Source: Hyphococcus formosus (GTDB lineage Bacteria > Pseudomonadota > Alphaproteobacteria > Caulobacterales > Parvularculaceae). Taken from it: a stretch of 64,000 bases of DNA. The notes beneath the pieces are model-generated. The model ran no database searches and was not told the DNA's origin. It saw only the letters and a program-made list of their open reading frames with translations. The position numbers and the translations under genes were made by a program. Within the stretch, counting starts at the first letter, position 1; each line of letters starts with the position of its first letter. Positions 28,094 to 36,957 of this stretch are shown piece after piece. The DNA is taken from NCBI RefSeq assembly GCF_046736345.1, contig NZ_CP157210.1:434001-498000 (forward strand), read 5' to 3'.

Positions 28094-29953
28094 TCAATTC
28101 AACCCAAAATAGAAAGGCGCGACGATCGTATAGACAATCCAGAGTAAAATGATGAGCGGCCCACCAACCACAAGAAAGTCGCGAAACTTGTAATGACCCG
28201 GTGTCATGACCAACAAATTTGTCTGATAGGCGATTGGTGTCGCGAATGAACAATTTGAGCCAAAAATTACGGTTAACACCAGAATATGCTCATCCATACC
28301 CAATTGATGCGCGGCTGCGACGGCAACGGGAGTGAACAACACGGCCGTTGCATTATTCGAAAGCACATTGGTCAGCGCGGCACACATTATGAAAAATGCC
28401 GAAATCAGCATGGTTTGCCCAAATGCGCCCGCGCTGCTCGCAAGGGCTTCACCGATAAAAGCGGCACCGCCAGTTCGCTCTAGCGCGACCCCCATAGCGA
28501 GAGATGCCCCGATTAAAAGGTAAATCCTACGGTCGATTGCACGTGCGGCCTGACGTACATTCAAACAACCGGCGGCGACCATTGCTGTCGCGCCGGCGAT
28601 GGCCGATACGGCAATGGGCGTGATCCCACTGGCGGTAAATCCGATGACCGCAGCAAAAATCAGCGCAGCAATACGGGCATTCCGCTGATCGGGTAGACCC
28701 TGCATTGACCATTCAAGCAGCAATATATCACGGTCGGACCGTAACGCGCGGATGTCTTTTATATCGCCCAAGATCAGCAGGACATCCCCGGCCTCAAGTC
28801 GGATTGTGTTCATTTGTGTCCGGATCATGCGGCTGCGCCGTTCAATCCCCAATATGACGCAATTGGTTTGGGCGTGGAAACTGATCTGCGCGACAGAGCG
28901 ACCGATCAAGCGCGAGCCCGGCGCGACGATGGCCTCAACCATCGTTAGTTGAGTTGATCGTTGCACGGACCCGTCTTCGTCATCAGCGATTGAGGTCTCT
29001 GCCATCAGGCCTTCGAGCATTTCAGGGTTAGATTTGAGCAAGGAGGTGAGGGCGGTTCGTGTGGCGGCGACAATTACCACATCACCGGCTCTGAAGGTGA
29101 AATCTTCAAACGGCGGAAGGATCGCTCGTTCCCGGCGTTGTACCATGCGAACCGTGATATCGGGCAAGTCAACAAATAGCCCCGCAACCGGTCCGATGCC
29201 AATTAGCGGATGTCCGCGATTGATCTCGATTTGGGCGATGAAATGTTTACCCTCACGCTCATTCGTGCCCGGCTGGTTCGGATTTTCCCGCGCAGGCAAA
29301 AGCCAACGCCCGGCCGTCAACATATAAACGACACCCGCGCTTGCGAGGATTAAACCCATCGGCGTGAGCTCGAAGAAGCCGATTTCGCCGCCCGTGGTTG
29401 CTCGATAGGATTGCGCGGCCAGCAGGTTAGTCGATGAACCAATCAAAGTGGTCATGCCGCCCAAAATCGAAATATAGGAGAGCGGCATCATAAACCGCGA
29501 AACACGGATTTTACTTTGTTGTGCGATCGCCGCCATGATGGGGATGAACATCACGACAACCGGCGTGTTATTCAAAAACGCGCTGACCGCCATGATGAAA
29601 AGAAAAACTAGGCCGGTGACCAGAACCGGCCGCTTGTCAAAGGCGCGCAATAAATATTCGGTCGGATGTTCCAGCGCGCCTGCCTGAAACATGCCTTGCC
29701 CAATAATCAAAAGGCCTAGAATTGCGAAAAGGGCTGGGCTTGCAAATCCAGCAAGCAATGTCTCCGTTGATAAGACATTCTCATTTTGGACTTCGAGCGG
29801 CGCGAGCAGGAACAGGATTAAAAGCGCAACAATTGCGCCAGCGGATACAAGCTCTAGTGGAAAACGATCGAGCGTATAAAATACGATCGTCACGGCGATA
29901 ATCGCCATCGTGGCCCACATCTGCCACGGGGCTGAAAGGAAAATTTCCATCAT
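28094..29953 (-). CDS. SLC13/DASS family permease with two RCK_C domains
   Basis: A 619-residue sodium-coupled or sulfate-type permease of the inner membrane. N- and C-terminal membrane halves (about 1-195 and 410-619) flank a cytosolic part with two RCK_C/TrkA_C domains (about 215-295 and 305-395, each ending FRAGDVVIVA or LEAGDVLLILG). The SNT motif of the first half is IGSSTNLLA. The C-terminal half has the matching FGSNCSFATPI. This architecture is common in putative sulfate or dicarboxylate carriers; the substrate is not decidable. Confidence 0.88.
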   Translation of the reverse strand: MMEIFLSAPWQMWATMAIIAVTIVFYTLDRFPLELVSAGAIVALLILFLLAPLEVQNENVLSTETLLAGFASPALFAILGLLIIGQGMFQAGALEHPTEYLLRAFDKRPVLVTGLVFLFIMAVSAFLNNTPVVVMFIPIMAAIAQQSKIRVSRFMMPLSYISILGGMTTLIGSSTNLLAAQSYRATTGGEIGFFELTPMGLILASAGVVYMLTAGRWLLPARENPNQPGTNEREGKHFIAQIEINRGHPLIGIGPVAGLFVDLPDITVRMVQRRERAILPPFEDFTFRAGDVVIVAATRTALTSLLKSNPEMLEGLMAETSIADDEDGSVQRSTQLTMVEAIVAPGSRLIGRSVAQISFHAQTNCVILGIERRSRMIRTQMNTIRLEAGDVLLILGDIKDIRALRSDRDILLLEWSMQGLPDQRNARIAALIFAAVIGFTASGITPIAVSAIAGATAMVAAGCLNVRQAARAIDRRIYLLIGASLAMGVALERTGGAAFIGEALASSAGAFGQTMLISAFFIMCAALTNVLSNNATAVLFTPVAVAAAHQLGMDEHILVLTVIFGSNCSFATPIAYQTNLLVMTPGHYKFRDFLVVGGPLIILLWIVYTIVAPFYFGLN

Positions 29954-30104
29954 ATAAGAGTGTCGTGACCCGGCTTGCTTGTGAAGAGTACTGCCTCTGT
30001 GAATATAGCCTGCGTTTTGTATTTTCGCGTTTTGGTGCTAACGCCACAAGCCCTATATGCCGGTATATGGCCAAAACTGCCAGAGCTGGCGGAAAGACTG
30101 GGTA

Positions 30105-30581
30105 ATGACAGACAAATACAGGCCGCTAAAAGACGCATTCGGACGTTTCGTTACCGGAATAGTCGTCGCCACATGTAAGGATGCAGACGGTAAACTAATA
30201 GCGATCACCGTGAATTCGTTTACATCCGTATCGCTGGAGCCGCCGCTTGTACTCTGGTGTCTCGACAATCGCGCGTCGACTTATAGTGCGTTCATGGGGG
30301 CTGACAGCTACGGCATCAGTATATTGCGCGCGGACCAGCGGACCGAATCTGATCGTTTTGCGCGCTATGCGGGCCCGCCAGTGACAGAGGCTGAGGTTGA
30401 ATATTGGAATTCAGGGTCACCAATTCTCAAAGATCGCTTGGCCGGTTTCGATTGTAAGGTCGTGGCGCGGCACGATGCCGGTGACCATGTAATCCTTGTC
30501 GGTGAGGTCACGAAGTTCGATAGCGCCGAAGGTGAGCCACTGATTTATTTTGCGAGCAATTACATTCCGGATTCTGAATGA
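30105..30581 (+). CDS. flavin reductase family protein
   Basis: A 158-residue FMN-binding split-barrel flavin:NAD(P)H reductase. The ATG at 30105 (MTDKYRPLKDAFGRF) is chosen because GGAAAG lies ten bases upstream and the family starts at this point; an in-frame ATG at 30057 would add 16 unrelated residues. Signatures are FGRFVTGIVVATC, AITVNSFTSVSLEPPLVLWC and the GEV strand near the C-terminus. Such enzymes supply reduced flavin to two-component monooxygenases. It overlaps the next gene by four bases. Confidence 0.9.
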   Translation: MTDKYRPLKDAFGRFVTGIVVATCKDADGKLIAITVNSFTSVSLEPPLVLWCLDNRASTYSAFMGADSYGISILRADQRTESDRFARYAGPPVTEAEVEYWNSGSPILKDRLAGFDCKVVARHDAGDHVILVGEVTKFDSAEGEPLIYFASNYIPDSE

Positions 30582-31447
30582 TGACACAAAAGGTATCTTT
30601 TCTTGGATTGGGCGTGATGGGTTACCCAATGGCCGGACATCTGGCGCGCTGCGGATATGACGTCACGGTTTACAACCGTACTGCGGCGAAAGCCGAAGCC
30701 TGGGCGAAAGAGCACAAAGGCCGCGCAGCACCAACACCAGCGGAAGCGGTGGCAGAAGCGGAGATTATATTTGCCTGCCTCGGCGATGATGGTGATGTGC
30801 GCGCGGTGTTTGACCAAGCTGAAGGGGGCATCAAAAAAGGTGCAGTTCTTGTAGATCACACGACCGCGTCTCCAAGCCTAGCGCGCGAGTTGCACAAACA
30901 ATTTAGCGTTAAGGAAATCGGGTTCGTGGATGCACCTGTTTCTGGCGGGCAGGCTGGGGCCGAAAACGGAAAACTCTCCGTTATGTGCGGCGGCGACGAA
31001 AAGCACGTGGAAGCCGCCCGTGAGGCAATGGAATCATTTTCGGCGCGTATCGTTCATATCGGTCCATCGGGGCATGGACAACTCTGCAAAGCGGTCAACC
31101 AGATCTGTATCGCTGGATTGGTGCAGGGTCTTTCGGAAGGTGTGCATTTCGCGGAGAAAACTGGACTTGATATCGATAAAGTTCTTGAGGCGATTTCCGG
31201 CGGTGCCGCGCAAAGCTGGCAAATGGAAAATCGGGCCAAGACGATGGCCGAAGACGAGTTCGATTTTGGCTTTGCGGTTGATTGGATGCGGAAAGATTTG
31301 CGCATAGCACTCAATGAAGGACGCAATAGCGGCGCGCGTTTGCCCGTCACTGCATTGGTCGATCAGTTCTATGCGGATGTTCAGGCGATGGGCGGTGGCC
31401 GCTGGGATACGTCTAGCCTCGTGCGCCGACTGGCGAAAAGCAATTAA
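30578..31447 (+). CDS. NAD(P)-dependent beta-hydroxyacid dehydrogenase (3-hydroxyisobutyrate dehydrogenase family)
   Basis: A 289-residue dehydrogenase. The nucleotide-binding motif is FLGLGVMGYPMAGHL at the N-terminus, the substrate motif is DAPVSGGQAGAENGKLS, and the catalytic Lys is in GHGQLCKAVNQ. Family members act on 3-hydroxyisobutyrate, tartronate semialdehyde, glyoxylate or succinic semialdehyde; the exact substrate is not clear. It is coupled to the flavin reductase gene (ATGATG overlap). Confidence 0.9.
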   Translation: MMTQKVSFLGLGVMGYPMAGHLARCGYDVTVYNRTAAKAEAWAKEHKGRAAPTPAEAVAEAEIIFACLGDDGDVRAVFDQAEGGIKKGAVLVDHTTASPSLARELHKQFSVKEIGFVDAPVSGGQAGAENGKLSVMCGGDEKHVEAAREAMESFSARIVHIGPSGHGQLCKAVNQICIAGLVQGLSEGVHFAEKTGLDIDKVLEAISGGAAQSWQMENRAKTMAEDEFDFGFAVDWMRKDLRIALNEGRNSGARLPVTALVDQFYADVQAMGGGRWDTSSLVRRLAKSN

Positions 31448-31501
31448 ATGCATACTGATTCGCGGCGCTGATTCGTTAATAAAACCTTTTAAGCTGCTGA
31501 T

Positions 31502-31524
31502 ACGTGAGGTGATTTTTCTCACGT
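31502..31524. promoter_or_regulatory. inverted repeat upstream of the FadL gene
   Basis: ACGTGAG / CTCACGT, perfect 7-base arms with a 9-base centre, 105 bases before the FadL-type start and 55 after the dehydrogenase stop. It could be an operator or a weak terminator; the run of five T is in the loop, so an operator is more likely. Confidence 0.3.
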
Positions 31525-31628
31525 TGAATTCATGTTATCTAAATCTAGTTGCGTGAGTTTGCCGATGAATTTCCGGCAGGGCGAACTGGTCTGTCGCATG
31601 AGCACACACGGTATAAAGGCTTTATCAT

Positions 31629-32972
31629 ATGTATAAGAACGTCGCGACAGGCGCGCTGACAATTGGCGCAGCAATGTTGTTAAGCTCAACCTCAGCTATG
31701 GCATCTGCTTTCGCACTCAATACGCAAAGCGCAGAGGCCTTGGGTGCTGCCACGGCGGGTGCCAGTGCAACACAGGCAACGCCTGGAAACGCATATTTCA
31801 ATCCAGCGTCCATTGTTGGTATCGATGGCTCTGAGAGTTCTTTCAGTATTATTGGTGTTTTCAACGACACATCTTATGAAAATGCCGAAGGGTTATTGCT
31901 TGGCACAGTGCCTGTTGCGGGAGAGACGAGCGGCGAAGCAGTAATCGGTGACGGGGTATTCCCGACCGGGACATTTGCGACGAAGCTTAGCGATCGGGTG
32001 TTCGCTGGCGTTGCGATCTACGCGCCCTTTGGTTTCAATACGTCTTATGATGATACATCTGTGATGCGCTATCACGGTACGTTTTCACAGGTCGTGTCCG
32101 GTTCGCTCTCGCCAATCTTGGGCATTCAGATGGCCGATGGCTGGGCGATTGCTGGCGGGCCGCGTCTTCAATATCTCGATATCGATATTGAAGGGGCAAC
32201 GGATGCCGCGGGTGCTGCTGCGGCGCTTTTGATGGATGGATCAATTCCGGGAACGGATGATTCCTTCTTTGATATTTCTGCAGGTGATTGGGGGCTTGGT
32301 TATAGTTTTGGTATTCAGGGAACGCTGGGTAACGGTATTCAGATCGGCGCCAGCTTTTCGTCCAAGGTCGAGCATGATTTAGAAGGCGACGTCGAGTTTG
32401 ACATTAGCAAGTCGACGGCCGCGCAAAATCTGGCGATGGCGGCTGGGCTGTTTCAAGATGGACCTATTACAAGTCCCTTTACGACACCGGCGAACATTCA
32501 ATTTGGTGTAGTTGTACCTGTTTCCAATCAAACCCGCTTGCTTGTTTCTGCTGTGCAAACGCGGTGGTCGAGTTTTGATCAATTACTGACGGACTTTGAA
32601 AGCCCGCTACAGCCTGACGAAGTTATCACCCAGAATTGGAAAAATTCTTGGTCCGGCGCATTGGGCGTCGAAACCGATTTAACCGCACGTGATACGGTTC
32701 GTGTCGGCGCTATGTATGAAGATGACCCGGTCAATCCGGACTTCTCTTCTCCGCGTGTGCCTGGGGCAAAGCGCGTTTGGATCGCCGCAGGCTATTCGCG
32801 CGATTTATCCGAACGGGCGACCCTTCAGTTAGCGGCATCTTATGTCTTTAGCGACGAGCAACCGGTCAATCAGTCCGGTGCCTATCCTGAAAACCTGTTG
32901 CGCGGTGCGCTGTCGTCCGATGTGCAGATAAATGCGCTTCTTCTTGGTCTTGGCATTGATTGGCGCTTCTAG
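31629..32972 (+). CDS. fadL: FadL/OmpP1/TodX family outer membrane transporter
   Basis: A 447-residue outer membrane channel for long-chain fatty acids or hydrophobic aromatics. A signal peptide covers about residues 1-26 (cleavage after AMA or AMAS). The mature N-terminus FALNTQSAEALGAATAG is the hatch region and NPASIVGI the conserved NPA motif. It ends in DWRF with the C-terminal Phe of barrels. The acyl-CoA dehydrogenase gene follows after 98 bases, consistent with uptake and beta-oxidation of fatty acids. Confidence 0.92.
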   Translation: MYKNVATGALTIGAAMLLSSTSAMASAFALNTQSAEALGAATAGASATQATPGNAYFNPASIVGIDGSESSFSIIGVFNDTSYENAEGLLLGTVPVAGETSGEAVIGDGVFPTGTFATKLSDRVFAGVAIYAPFGFNTSYDDTSVMRYHGTFSQVVSGSLSPILGIQMADGWAIAGGPRLQYLDIDIEGATDAAGAAAALLMDGSIPGTDDSFFDISAGDWGLGYSFGIQGTLGNGIQIGASFSSKVEHDLEGDVEFDISKSTAAQNLAMAAGLFQDGPITSPFTTPANIQFGVVVPVSNQTRLLVSAVQTRWSSFDQLLTDFESPLQPDEVITQNWKNSWSGALGVETDLTARDTVRVGAMYEDDPVNPDFSSPRVPGAKRVWIAAGYSRDLSERATLQLAASYVFSDEQPVNQSGAYPENLLRGALSSDVQINALLLGLGIDWRF

Positions 32973-33070
32973 GGCGAATGAGGCGTTTCGGCCGCTAGCT
33001 GCGCGAGATTGTTGCTGCTAGCGGTCGGCTGTGCGATTTTCCAGCAAAGTCATAATGCTGGAGTGAAATC

Positions 33071-34228
33071 ATGGCCGTGCTGCAAACCGAAACGCCTTCC
33101 TGGAAAACCGACGATCTTGTCCTCTTTGAAGAAGAGATCGCAAAATTCTTCACCCGTGAACTCGCCCCCCATGTCGAGGACTGGCGAGACAAAGGTTGCG
33201 TTGACCGTTGGGCATGGAACAAGGCCGGCGAGGCCGGACTTTTATGTATGTCGATGCCCGAAGAATATGGCGGCGCAGGTGGCCATTTCGGCCATGAGCA
33301 GGTTTTCATCGAGCAGCAATGTATGGCTGGCGTTGAGGGATTTGGCGCTGCTCTGCATAATTGCATCGTCGCTCCTTACATCTTGCACTACGGCACCGAA
33401 GAGCAAAAGAAGCGGTGGTTACCGCGTATGGCATCGGGTGAACTTGTTGGTGCCATCGCCATGAGCGAACCGGGGACTGGGTCCGATCTTCAAGCGGTTC
33501 GCACGACCGCGCTTAAAGATGGCAATCAATATGTCCTTAACGGACAGAAAACCTTCATCACGAATGGCCAGACAGCAAACCTTATTATCGTGGTCTGCAA
33601 AACGGATCCGAAAGAGGGTGCCAAGGGTGTCTCGCTGATGATTGTCGAAACCGACGAAGTCGAGGGTTTCGAACGCGGACGTAATTTAAAGAAACTCGGG
33701 AATAAAGCGCAGGATACATCCGAGCTGTTTTTTACGGACGTGAAAATTCCTACCGAAAACCTTCTTGGCACTGAAGAAGGTCAAGGATTCTTTCAGCTGA
33801 TGGAGCAACTACCGCAAGAACGCCACCAAATTGCCGTGCAGGGCATGGCCGGTATCGAGCGCGCGATCCAGCTAACGATTGATTATACCAAAGAACGCGA
33901 AGCCTTTGGGCGTCCGGTCATGTCGTTTCAAAATACGCAGTTTAAACTGGCTGAATGTAAGGCGAAAGCGACGATGGCGCGGGTTTTTGTCGACTATTGC
34001 ACAGGACAATTGATCGAAGGCAAGCTTGATGCGGTGACGGCATCCATGTCGAAAATGCTAATCTCTGATCTTGAAAACGAAATCATCGATGAGTGCCTCC
34101 AACTGTTCGGCGGGTATGGATATATGGATGAATATCCGATCAGCCGGATGTATGCCGATGCGCGCGTGCAGCGGATTTATGGCGGTACGAACGAGATCAT
34201 GAAGCTTCTGATCGCGAGATCCCTATAA
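33071..34228 (+). CDS. acyl-CoA dehydrogenase
   Basis: A 385-residue FAD-dependent dehydrogenase that makes the first double bond in beta-oxidation or branched-chain acyl-CoA breakdown. The signature AMSEPGTGSDL is at residues 130-140, and EREAFGRPVMSFQ follows the FAD-binding part. The C-terminal motif is IYGGTNEI, with Gly where medium-chain enzymes have the catalytic Glu. E250 in QLPQERHQI occupies the position of the base in long-chain and isovaleryl-CoA enzymes, so I place it in that group. Paired with the upstream FadL porin. Confidence 0.93.
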   Translation: MAVLQTETPSWKTDDLVLFEEEIAKFFTRELAPHVEDWRDKGCVDRWAWNKAGEAGLLCMSMPEEYGGAGGHFGHEQVFIEQQCMAGVEGFGAALHNCIVAPYILHYGTEEQKKRWLPRMASGELVGAIAMSEPGTGSDLQAVRTTALKDGNQYVLNGQKTFITNGQTANLIIVVCKTDPKEGAKGVSLMIVETDEVEGFERGRNLKKLGNKAQDTSELFFTDVKIPTENLLGTEEGQGFFQLMEQLPQERHQIAVQGMAGIERAIQLTIDYTKEREAFGRPVMSFQNTQFKLAECKAKATMARVFVDYCTGQLIEGKLDAVTASMSKMLISDLENEIIDECLQLFGGYGYMDEYPISRMYADARVQRIYGGTNEIMKLLIARSL

Positions 34229-34242
34229 GCTGAGATATCAAT

Positions 34243-34746
34243 ATGCGCCTTCGCCCGGCTGTTCGTGATGATGTTCCGCTACTGAAAAAGTGGGACACGC
34301 ATGAACATGTTCGGGCGGTGTATGGTGGTGATGCTTGGTATGATTGGGAACGTGAAATACCGCGAATGGAGAATTGGGGTGAAATCCTGATCGCGGAAAA
34401 AGATGGCACCCCCATAGGTGTCATTGATATTATCGATCCGTCGAAAGAGCCTAGCCAATATTGGGGCAAGGTCGGGCCGGGTTACCGCGCCATCGATATC
34501 TGGATTGGAGAGGCATCAAACCTTGGTCGCGGTTATGGCAGTCAAATGATGACGCTCGCCCTCGACCGTTGTTTCGAAAGTCCGATAGTGCATGAGATTT
34601 TAATCGATCCCTTAGATAGAAATCACCGAGCCAAACGGTTTTACGAGCGGCTCGGATTCACATTCGTAGAATTGCGGAAATTTGAAACTGAAAACTGCGC
34701 CATTTATCGGCTTGACCGATCAACATATTTTGCGCGAAAATCATGA
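34243..34746 (+). CDS. GNAT acetyltransferase resembling the AAC(6')-Ib/Acetyltransf_8 group
   Basis: A 167-residue acetyltransferase. The layout matches the AAC(6')-Ib type: a Trp-rich front (KKWDTHEHVRAVYGGDAWYDW), YRAIDIWIGEASNLGRGYGS as acetyl-CoA loop, and IDPLDRNHRAKRFYERLGF. The same fold serves siderophore (IucB-like) and other N-acylations. In a chromosomal housekeeping setting with no mobile signs, antibiotic resistance should not be assumed. It lies 14 bases after the acyl-CoA dehydrogenase gene. Confidence 0.85.
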   Translation: MRLRPAVRDDVPLLKKWDTHEHVRAVYGGDAWYDWEREIPRMENWGEILIAEKDGTPIGVIDIIDPSKEPSQYWGKVGPGYRAIDIWIGEASNLGRGYGSQMMTLALDRCFESPIVHEILIDPLDRNHRAKRFYERLGFTFVELRKFETENCAIYRLDRSTYFARKS

Positions 34747-34803
34747 AATCTCACTAAATTATATCTCTTGCCGCAATCATATGAATCGTCGCTAAGCTGA
34801 ATT

Positions 34804-35439
34804 ATGGAGACGGTTCAGCTTTTCAATGCGCTAACGACAATAGGGTTGTTCGTGTTCGCTATTTCGGGCGCGCTCACGGCCCTGCGCAATGATATGGACA
34901 TTTTTGGCGTGTCGATGATCGCATTCGTCACCGGCGTCGGCGGCGGCACGATCCGTGACGTCATGCTGGGTTCATTCCCGGTTTGGTGGATCGTCAGCCC
35001 CTCGGCAGTCTTTATCTGCCTTGCAGGTGCCGCCATAGCGATACTCGCGCAACCTTTGATCGACTCGCGGCTTAAGGCGCTGATATGGGCGGACGCGGCA
35101 GGACTTGCGGTGTTTTCGGTCCTCGGTGCGCAAGCGGCATTAGCGGTGGAGGCTCCTGCGGTTATCGCTATTTTCATGGGGGCGGTCACGGCCACCTTCG
35201 GTGGTGTCGTCAGGGATGTCTTGCTTAACGAGCCGCCTTTGATCCTCAAGCAGGATATCTATGCCACAGCCGCGCTGATCGGGGCGGGGGTCTATGTCGG
35301 GCTATTGGCGGTGGGCGTGGCGACCAATTACGGGGTGGTAATCGCCTCGCTTGCGACCTTTGCCATTCGCGGCGCCGCGATAATTTTCGATATTCCATCG
35401 CCAAAATACGCGCGGCCGCGAAAATCGGAACAAGAGTAG
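34804..35439 (+). CDS. TRIC cation channel family (YadS/UPF0126) membrane protein
   Basis: A 211-residue inner membrane protein with seven predicted helices in two repeats plus one. Each repeat ends in a Gly-rich kinked motif: TGVGGGTIRDVMLG in the first and FGGVVRDVLLNEPP in the second. Prokaryotic TRIC channels form potassium-permeable trimers; the UPF0126 form has also been linked to glycine transport. A tRNA-Gly gene follows 58 bases downstream. Confidence 0.9.
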   Translation: METVQLFNALTTIGLFVFAISGALTALRNDMDIFGVSMIAFVTGVGGGTIRDVMLGSFPVWWIVSPSAVFICLAGAAIAILAQPLIDSRLKALIWADAAGLAVFSVLGAQAALAVEAPAVIAIFMGAVTATFGGVVRDVLLNEPPLILKQDIYATAALIGAGVYVGLLAVGVATNYGVVIASLATFAIRGAAIIFDIPSPKYARPRKSEQE

Positions 35440-35497
35440 GCAAATCTGGCCTTGCACCAGCCGAGATTTTTGTTATCTAGGGCGGCTCTTGGATAAC

Positions 35498-35571
35498 GCG
35501 GGTATAGCACAATGGTAGTGCAGCAGCCTTCCAAGCTGAATATGCGGGTTCGATTCCCGCTACCCGCTCCA
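35498..35571 (+). tRNA. tRNA-Gly (TCC)
   Basis: A 74-base cloverleaf with encoded CCA. Acceptor GCGGGTA/TACCCGC, D-stem GCAC/GTGC, T-stem GCGGG/CCCGC, anticodon TCC at 35530-35532. A T-run (ATTTTT) follows directly and may stop transcription. Confidence 0.95.
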
Positions 35572-35597
35572 ATTTTTCCTTTCATTCAGGCGATAGA

Positions 35598-35963
35598 ATG
35601 AAACGCGGTTTCTGGTTTTCGGTTGGTATTTTGGCATTCGGCGCGGCAATCGCTGGCGCGGCTTTGCCGCTTTTGCCGACAACACCGTTTTTGCTTGTCG
35701 CTGCGTTCGCTTTCGCGCGTTCGTCGCCACGCATGCATCAATGGTTGATCGATCACGCGGTGTTTGGGCCGCTCATCAATGATTGGCGTGAACATGGCGC
35801 GATTAGTGTTCGCGCCAAGTTCTGGGCGTTAGTCTCGATGGCTGCAGTTGTCGCTCTATCTGTATGGCTAAAGGTGCCGGCCTTTGTTTTGTCGATACAA
35901 GCGATTGTGCTTTTAGTAGTCGGGATATTTATTTTATCCCGACCGTCTGGGCCTAGGCTTTAG
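35598..35963 (+). CDS. YbaN family (DUF454) inner membrane protein
   Basis: A 121-residue protein. The family signature LPLLPTTPFLLVAAFAFARSSPR spans about residues 24-46 (LPTTPFLL core), followed by WLIDHAVFGPLINDWREHGAI. Three hydrophobic segments are visible (about 5-25, 30-45 and 80-117). Function is unknown in the family. Its 3' end overlaps the convergent methyltransferase gene by 11 bases. It begins 27 bases after tRNA-Gly. Confidence 0.9.
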   Translation: MKRGFWFSVGILAFGAAIAGAALPLLPTTPFLLVAAFAFARSSPRMHQWLIDHAVFGPLINDWREHGAISVRAKFWALVSMAAVVALSVWLKVPAFVLSIQAIVLLVVGIFILSRPSGPRL

Positions 35964-36792
35964 TAGCGCTTACGATCCATGCGGCCCCGCCCAATTTAAC
36001 GGTACCCTGATCATCGGCGCGGGACTGCAACACTTCTTTGACGATACTGTCTACGACGTCCATGTCAGCTTCAAGCATTTCTGCCAGCTTTCGGGCGGGC
36101 CCATTGCGCGATATGAAATCTGCAGATTTCTCGGCTGTCGACCCCGGTATGGTCAACTGGTCTTGCCACGGATCGATTTCGATATTGGTCCAGCCTGATT
36201 CTGTTAGTATATTTCGAACGCGGTCTTTATCCGCAAGAGCAAAAGGGCCGGGTGCAAATGGGTCTGTTGGTGGTGGTGCTTTTTGAAGGCGGCTAATAAT
36301 GGCTGCCACGGGGCCCGCAATCCATTCATTTTCCATCATTGATTGCCAGCAAACGAAACTGAGTTTGCCTTTCGGTTTCGTAGCGGCATTTATATTGCGA
36401 AAGCTAGCGACAGGGTCATCAAAAAACATAACACCGAACCGCGATGCGATTGCGTCTGCGGGAGTTTGCGGCTGCCATTGAGCAGCGTCGGCCTTGACGA
36501 AATTCGTTTGCGGGTAGTCATTTCCTCGGCGCGACTGCGCGAGATCAATAAGCGGGTCGGAAATATCTACACCGGTAACGGCTCCCGACTCTCCAACGAT
36601 ATCGGCGATTTCGAAGCTCAGGTCTCCGGCCCCACACCCAATATCGATGACATTATCGCCGCTACTTAAATCCAGTTTATCAACGATTAGCTTTTTAAAT
36701 GGCGCTAATAATTCGTCGAGTTCTTGATTATCCGCAACCCAGCGATTTCCGCCATCATTATTCCAGTAGTCTTCCTGTTCTGCGTTCACCAT
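35953..36792 (-). CDS. class I SAM-dependent methyltransferase
   Basis: A 279-residue methyltransferase of the UbiE-like type. The SAM-binding motif I is VIDIGCGAGDLSFE (about residues 45-58), an acidic residue follows at GVDISDPLI, and the motif near ADAAQWQPQ comes next. The substrate is unknown. It stands alone, transcribed away from hutC, with a perfect 18-base palindrome in its upstream region. Confidence 0.88.
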   Translation of the reverse strand: MVNAEQEDYWNNDGGNRWVADNQELDELLAPFKKLIVDKLDLSSGDNVIDIGCGAGDLSFEIADIVGESGAVTGVDISDPLIDLAQSRRGNDYPQTNFVKADAAQWQPQTPADAIASRFGVMFFDDPVASFRNINAATKPKGKLSFVCWQSMMENEWIAGPVAAIISRLQKAPPPTDPFAPGPFALADKDRVRNILTESGWTNIEIDPWQDQLTIPGSTAEKSADFISRNGPARKLAEMLEADMDVVDSIVKEVLQSRADDQGTVKLGGAAWIVSATKA

Positions 36793-36919
36793 TGTTCCCT
36801 CGGTTTGGAATGAGCAATTTTACTTGTCTTGCATTTCCAGCTTAGGTGAACCGATACAGGCACGCATTAGTGCTCTCAATTAAGTGAACGTCGACATATT
36901 CATTCATGATGCCTATTTG

Positions 36920-36937
36920 CGCACAACCTGTTGTGCG
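36920..36937. promoter_or_regulatory. perfect palindrome between hutC and the methyltransferase gene
   Basis: CGCACAAC-CT-GTTGTGCG, 8-base arms around two bases, 128 bases upstream of the methyltransferase start and 20 bases before the hutC 3' end. The two-base centre is too small for a stable terminator loop and no T-run follows, so an operator is likelier. Confidence 0.45.
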
Positions 36938-36957
36938 GAGGAATGTGATAACATTCG

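Noticed and set aside
34243..34746. Aminoglycoside-resistance gene
   Set aside because: The fold resembles AAC(6')-Ib, but the gene lies in a chromosomal setting without integron or transposon signs, and this family has many other substrates.
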